Shown one piece after another: positions 5,296 through 6,296 of a stretch of 6,296 nt of DNA; the stretch's first letter is position 1; every line of letters begins with the position of its first letter. Source of the DNA: JAQBDA01 sp041301185 (GTDB lineage: Bacteria; Chloroflexota; Anaerolineae; Anaerolineales; UBA4823); the NCBI GenBank assembly GCA_041301185.1, contig JBFYSV010000259.1, forward strand, positions 1 to 6,296, in the 5' to 3' direction. The notes under the pieces were generated by a model, which saw only the letters and a program-made list of their open reading frames with translations, was not told where the DNA came from and made no database searches. The position numbers were made by a program, and so were the translations under genes.

Positions 5296-6282
5296 ATGAA
5301 CGCAAGCCCCTACCCGATTGTCACCAAAACCGTCCCCACCTTCTATTTCGTCGGTGTAACCACCAAGCAGTCTTCGATCATGAAGGTCTTCCCGCGCTGG
5401 ATGCAAGCGTTGGGTCGCCCCCAAGTGGTTATCGAAGGCATCGACCATGTGCCGCACGATAAACCCGAAGCTTACCGGCAGACCGTCGCCCAGATGAAGT
5501 ACGACCCGCTCTCCCTGGGCGCCCTGGTTACCACCCACAAAATCGATCTGCTGGATGCCGCCCGGGATATGTTCGACCACCTGCACTCGTCCTCCCAGCT
5601 GACCGGCGAGACCTCCAGCATCTCCAAGCGTGAGGACGGGCTGTGGGCGCACGCCAAGGACCCGATCACTTCCGGCTTGAGCCTGGATGCCTTCCTGGAA
5701 GTAGGCTATTTCGGACGCACCGGCGCAGATTTCCTGTGCTTTGGCGCAGGCGGGTCGGGCAAAGCTATGGCGCTGCACTTCATCAACAAGAAAGAAAAAG
5801 CTGACCGCCCGCGGCGCTTCATCGTCACCAATCGCTCCGAAGGCCGCCTGCTGGGAATGAAAGCCATGGTCGACACCCTGGAGACCGATATCGAGTTCAT
5901 CTACGTCCACACCGCTGATCCGCGGGTCAATGACATGATCATGGCCAGCATGCCCGAAGGGACTGTGGTGGTCAACGCCACCGGGATGGGCAAAGACTCC
6001 CCCGGCTCGCCGATCACCGATCACGGCATCTTTCCCCTAAATGGCATCGCCTGGGAGATCAACTACCGCGGCGAGCTGGATTTCTGGCACCAGGCTATGG
6101 CTCAAAAAGAGAGCCGCAATTTGTTCATCGAAGACGGCTGGCTGTATTTTGTCCACGGTTGGACCCAGGTGATTGCGGAGGTCCTGCACATCGACCTGGA
6201 CCCGGCGACCTTTGACCACCTCAACGAGCTGGCTTCTGACCTGCGCCCGCCCCTGGTCTACAAGCCCCGCCCAGGTTTCTAA
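5296..6282 (+). CDS. Shikimate dehydrogenase-like (AroE-fold) oxidoreductase
   Basis: The 328-residue product matches the AroE architecture but is longer than the usual 270-290. GVTTKQSSIMKVFPRWMQALG (20-40) aligns with the substrate-binding GxPIxHSxSPxxHN region. GALVTTHK (75-82) matches NVTxPHK, giving catalytic Lys82. Asp122 in HAKDPITSG corresponds to the Asp of the GxNTD motif. GAGGSG (150-155) is the Rossmann motif; VVNATGMGKDSPGSP matches the IINATPLGM segment; EINYRGELDFWHQA and the GWLYFVHGWTQVIAEV region match the C-terminal AroE helices. The Lys/Asp pair supports oxidoreductase activity on a hydroxyl/keto group. The usual GAVNT sequence is replaced by TGETSS, so true shikimate is an unlikely substrate. 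As the last complete gene of a sugar-type operon it probably acts on a catabolic intermediate, possibly cyclic. Fold is well supported, function unknown. Confidence 0.75.
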   Translation: MNASPYPIVTKTVPTFYFVGVTTKQSSIMKVFPRWMQALGRPQVVIEGIDHVPHDKPEAYRQTVAQMKYDPLSLGALVTTHKIDLLDAARDMFDHLHSSSQLTGETSSISKREDGLWAHAKDPITSGLSLDAFLEVGYFGRTGADFLCFGAGGSGKAMALHFINKKEKADRPRRFIVTNRSEGRLLGMKAMVDTLETDIEFIYVHTADPRVNDMIMASMPEGTVVVNATGMGKDSPGSPITDHGIFPLNGIAWEINYRGELDFWHQAMAQKESRNLFIEDGWLYFVHGWTQVIAEVLHIDLDPATFDHLNELASDLRPPLVYKPRPGF

Positions 6283-6286
6283 TTTC

Positions 6287-6296
6287 ATGGAAAATC
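6287..6296 (+). CDS. Possible start of a further operon gene (cut by the window)
   Basis: An ATG lies 4 nt after the AroE-like stop codon, giving Met-Glu-Asn before the window ends. The tight spacing is like that between the first two operon genes, and AGGT at 6272-6275 is a distant, weak ribosome binding site. Only three codons are visible, so this could be chance. Confidence 0.2.

Noticed and set aside
5287..6024. Minus-strand open frame of 245 codons opposite the AroE-like gene
   Set aside because: No domain, no ribosome binding site, and it is fully opposite a gene with recognisable motifs. It is a codon-bias shadow.
1..6296. CRISPR array, toxin-antitoxin, phage or defence genes
   Set aside because: No direct-repeat array, small paired genes, integrase or nuclease motifs were found on either strand. 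All sizeable genes are metabolic.

Overview
The window holds one divergently transcribed gene, folE (GTP cyclohydrolase I, minus strand), and a run of six plus-strand genes. The six read as a catabolic operon for a sugar, sugar acid or cyclic polyol. The GC content is high (about 60% by eye), Shine-Dalgarno sequences are strong, the gene packing is bacterial and a consensus sigma-70-type promoter is present, so the host is a bacterium. A cupin-type (archaeal-type) phosphoglucose isomerase homologue sits among bacterial dehydrogenases, and the overall protein character would fit a Chloroflexota/Anaerolineae-like organism. That placement is an impression only; no marker gene here proves it.

Layout: 1-42 is a short non-coding edge with an insertion-sequence-like motif. 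folE occupies 43-675 on the minus strand. Region 676-832 is the divergent control region. It carries a near-perfect promoter (TTGACG, 17 bp, TATAAT) and, over the predicted transcription start, a perfect 7-bp inverted repeat with a 6-bp spacer that looks like a repressor operator. The plus-strand operon follows: Gfo/Idh/MocA dehydrogenase (833-1864), zinc-dependent MDR alcohol dehydrogenase (1869-2933), a weak hairpin plus T6 that may be an attenuator (2936-2962), cupin glucose-6-phosphate isomerase homologue (2987-3586), D-2-hydroxyacid dehydrogenase (3586-4557, start overlapping the previous stop), KDPG/KDPGal-type aldolase (4591-5238) and a shikimate-dehydrogenase-like protein (5296-6282). 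A further gene may begin at 6287.

The operon supplies two secondary-alcohol dehydrogenases, a possible ketose/aldose isomerase, a 2-hydroxyacid/2-ketoacid oxidoreductase, a 2-keto-3-deoxy-acid aldolase and an AroE-fold oxidoreductase. This suggests oxidation of a polyol or sugar to a keto acid, cleavage to pyruvate plus an aldehyde, and redox processing of the products. No kinase, dehydratase, transporter or regulator lies in the window, so the substrate cannot be named.

Several enzymes differ from textbook relatives at active-site positions. The hydroxyacid dehydrogenase has Gln where the family has its catalytic Glu. The aldolase has Ser where Eda has its conserved Arg. The AroE-like protein keeps the Lys/Asp pair but lacks the usual shikimate-site sequence. 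Together these suggest a pathway on a non-standard substrate; this is inference.
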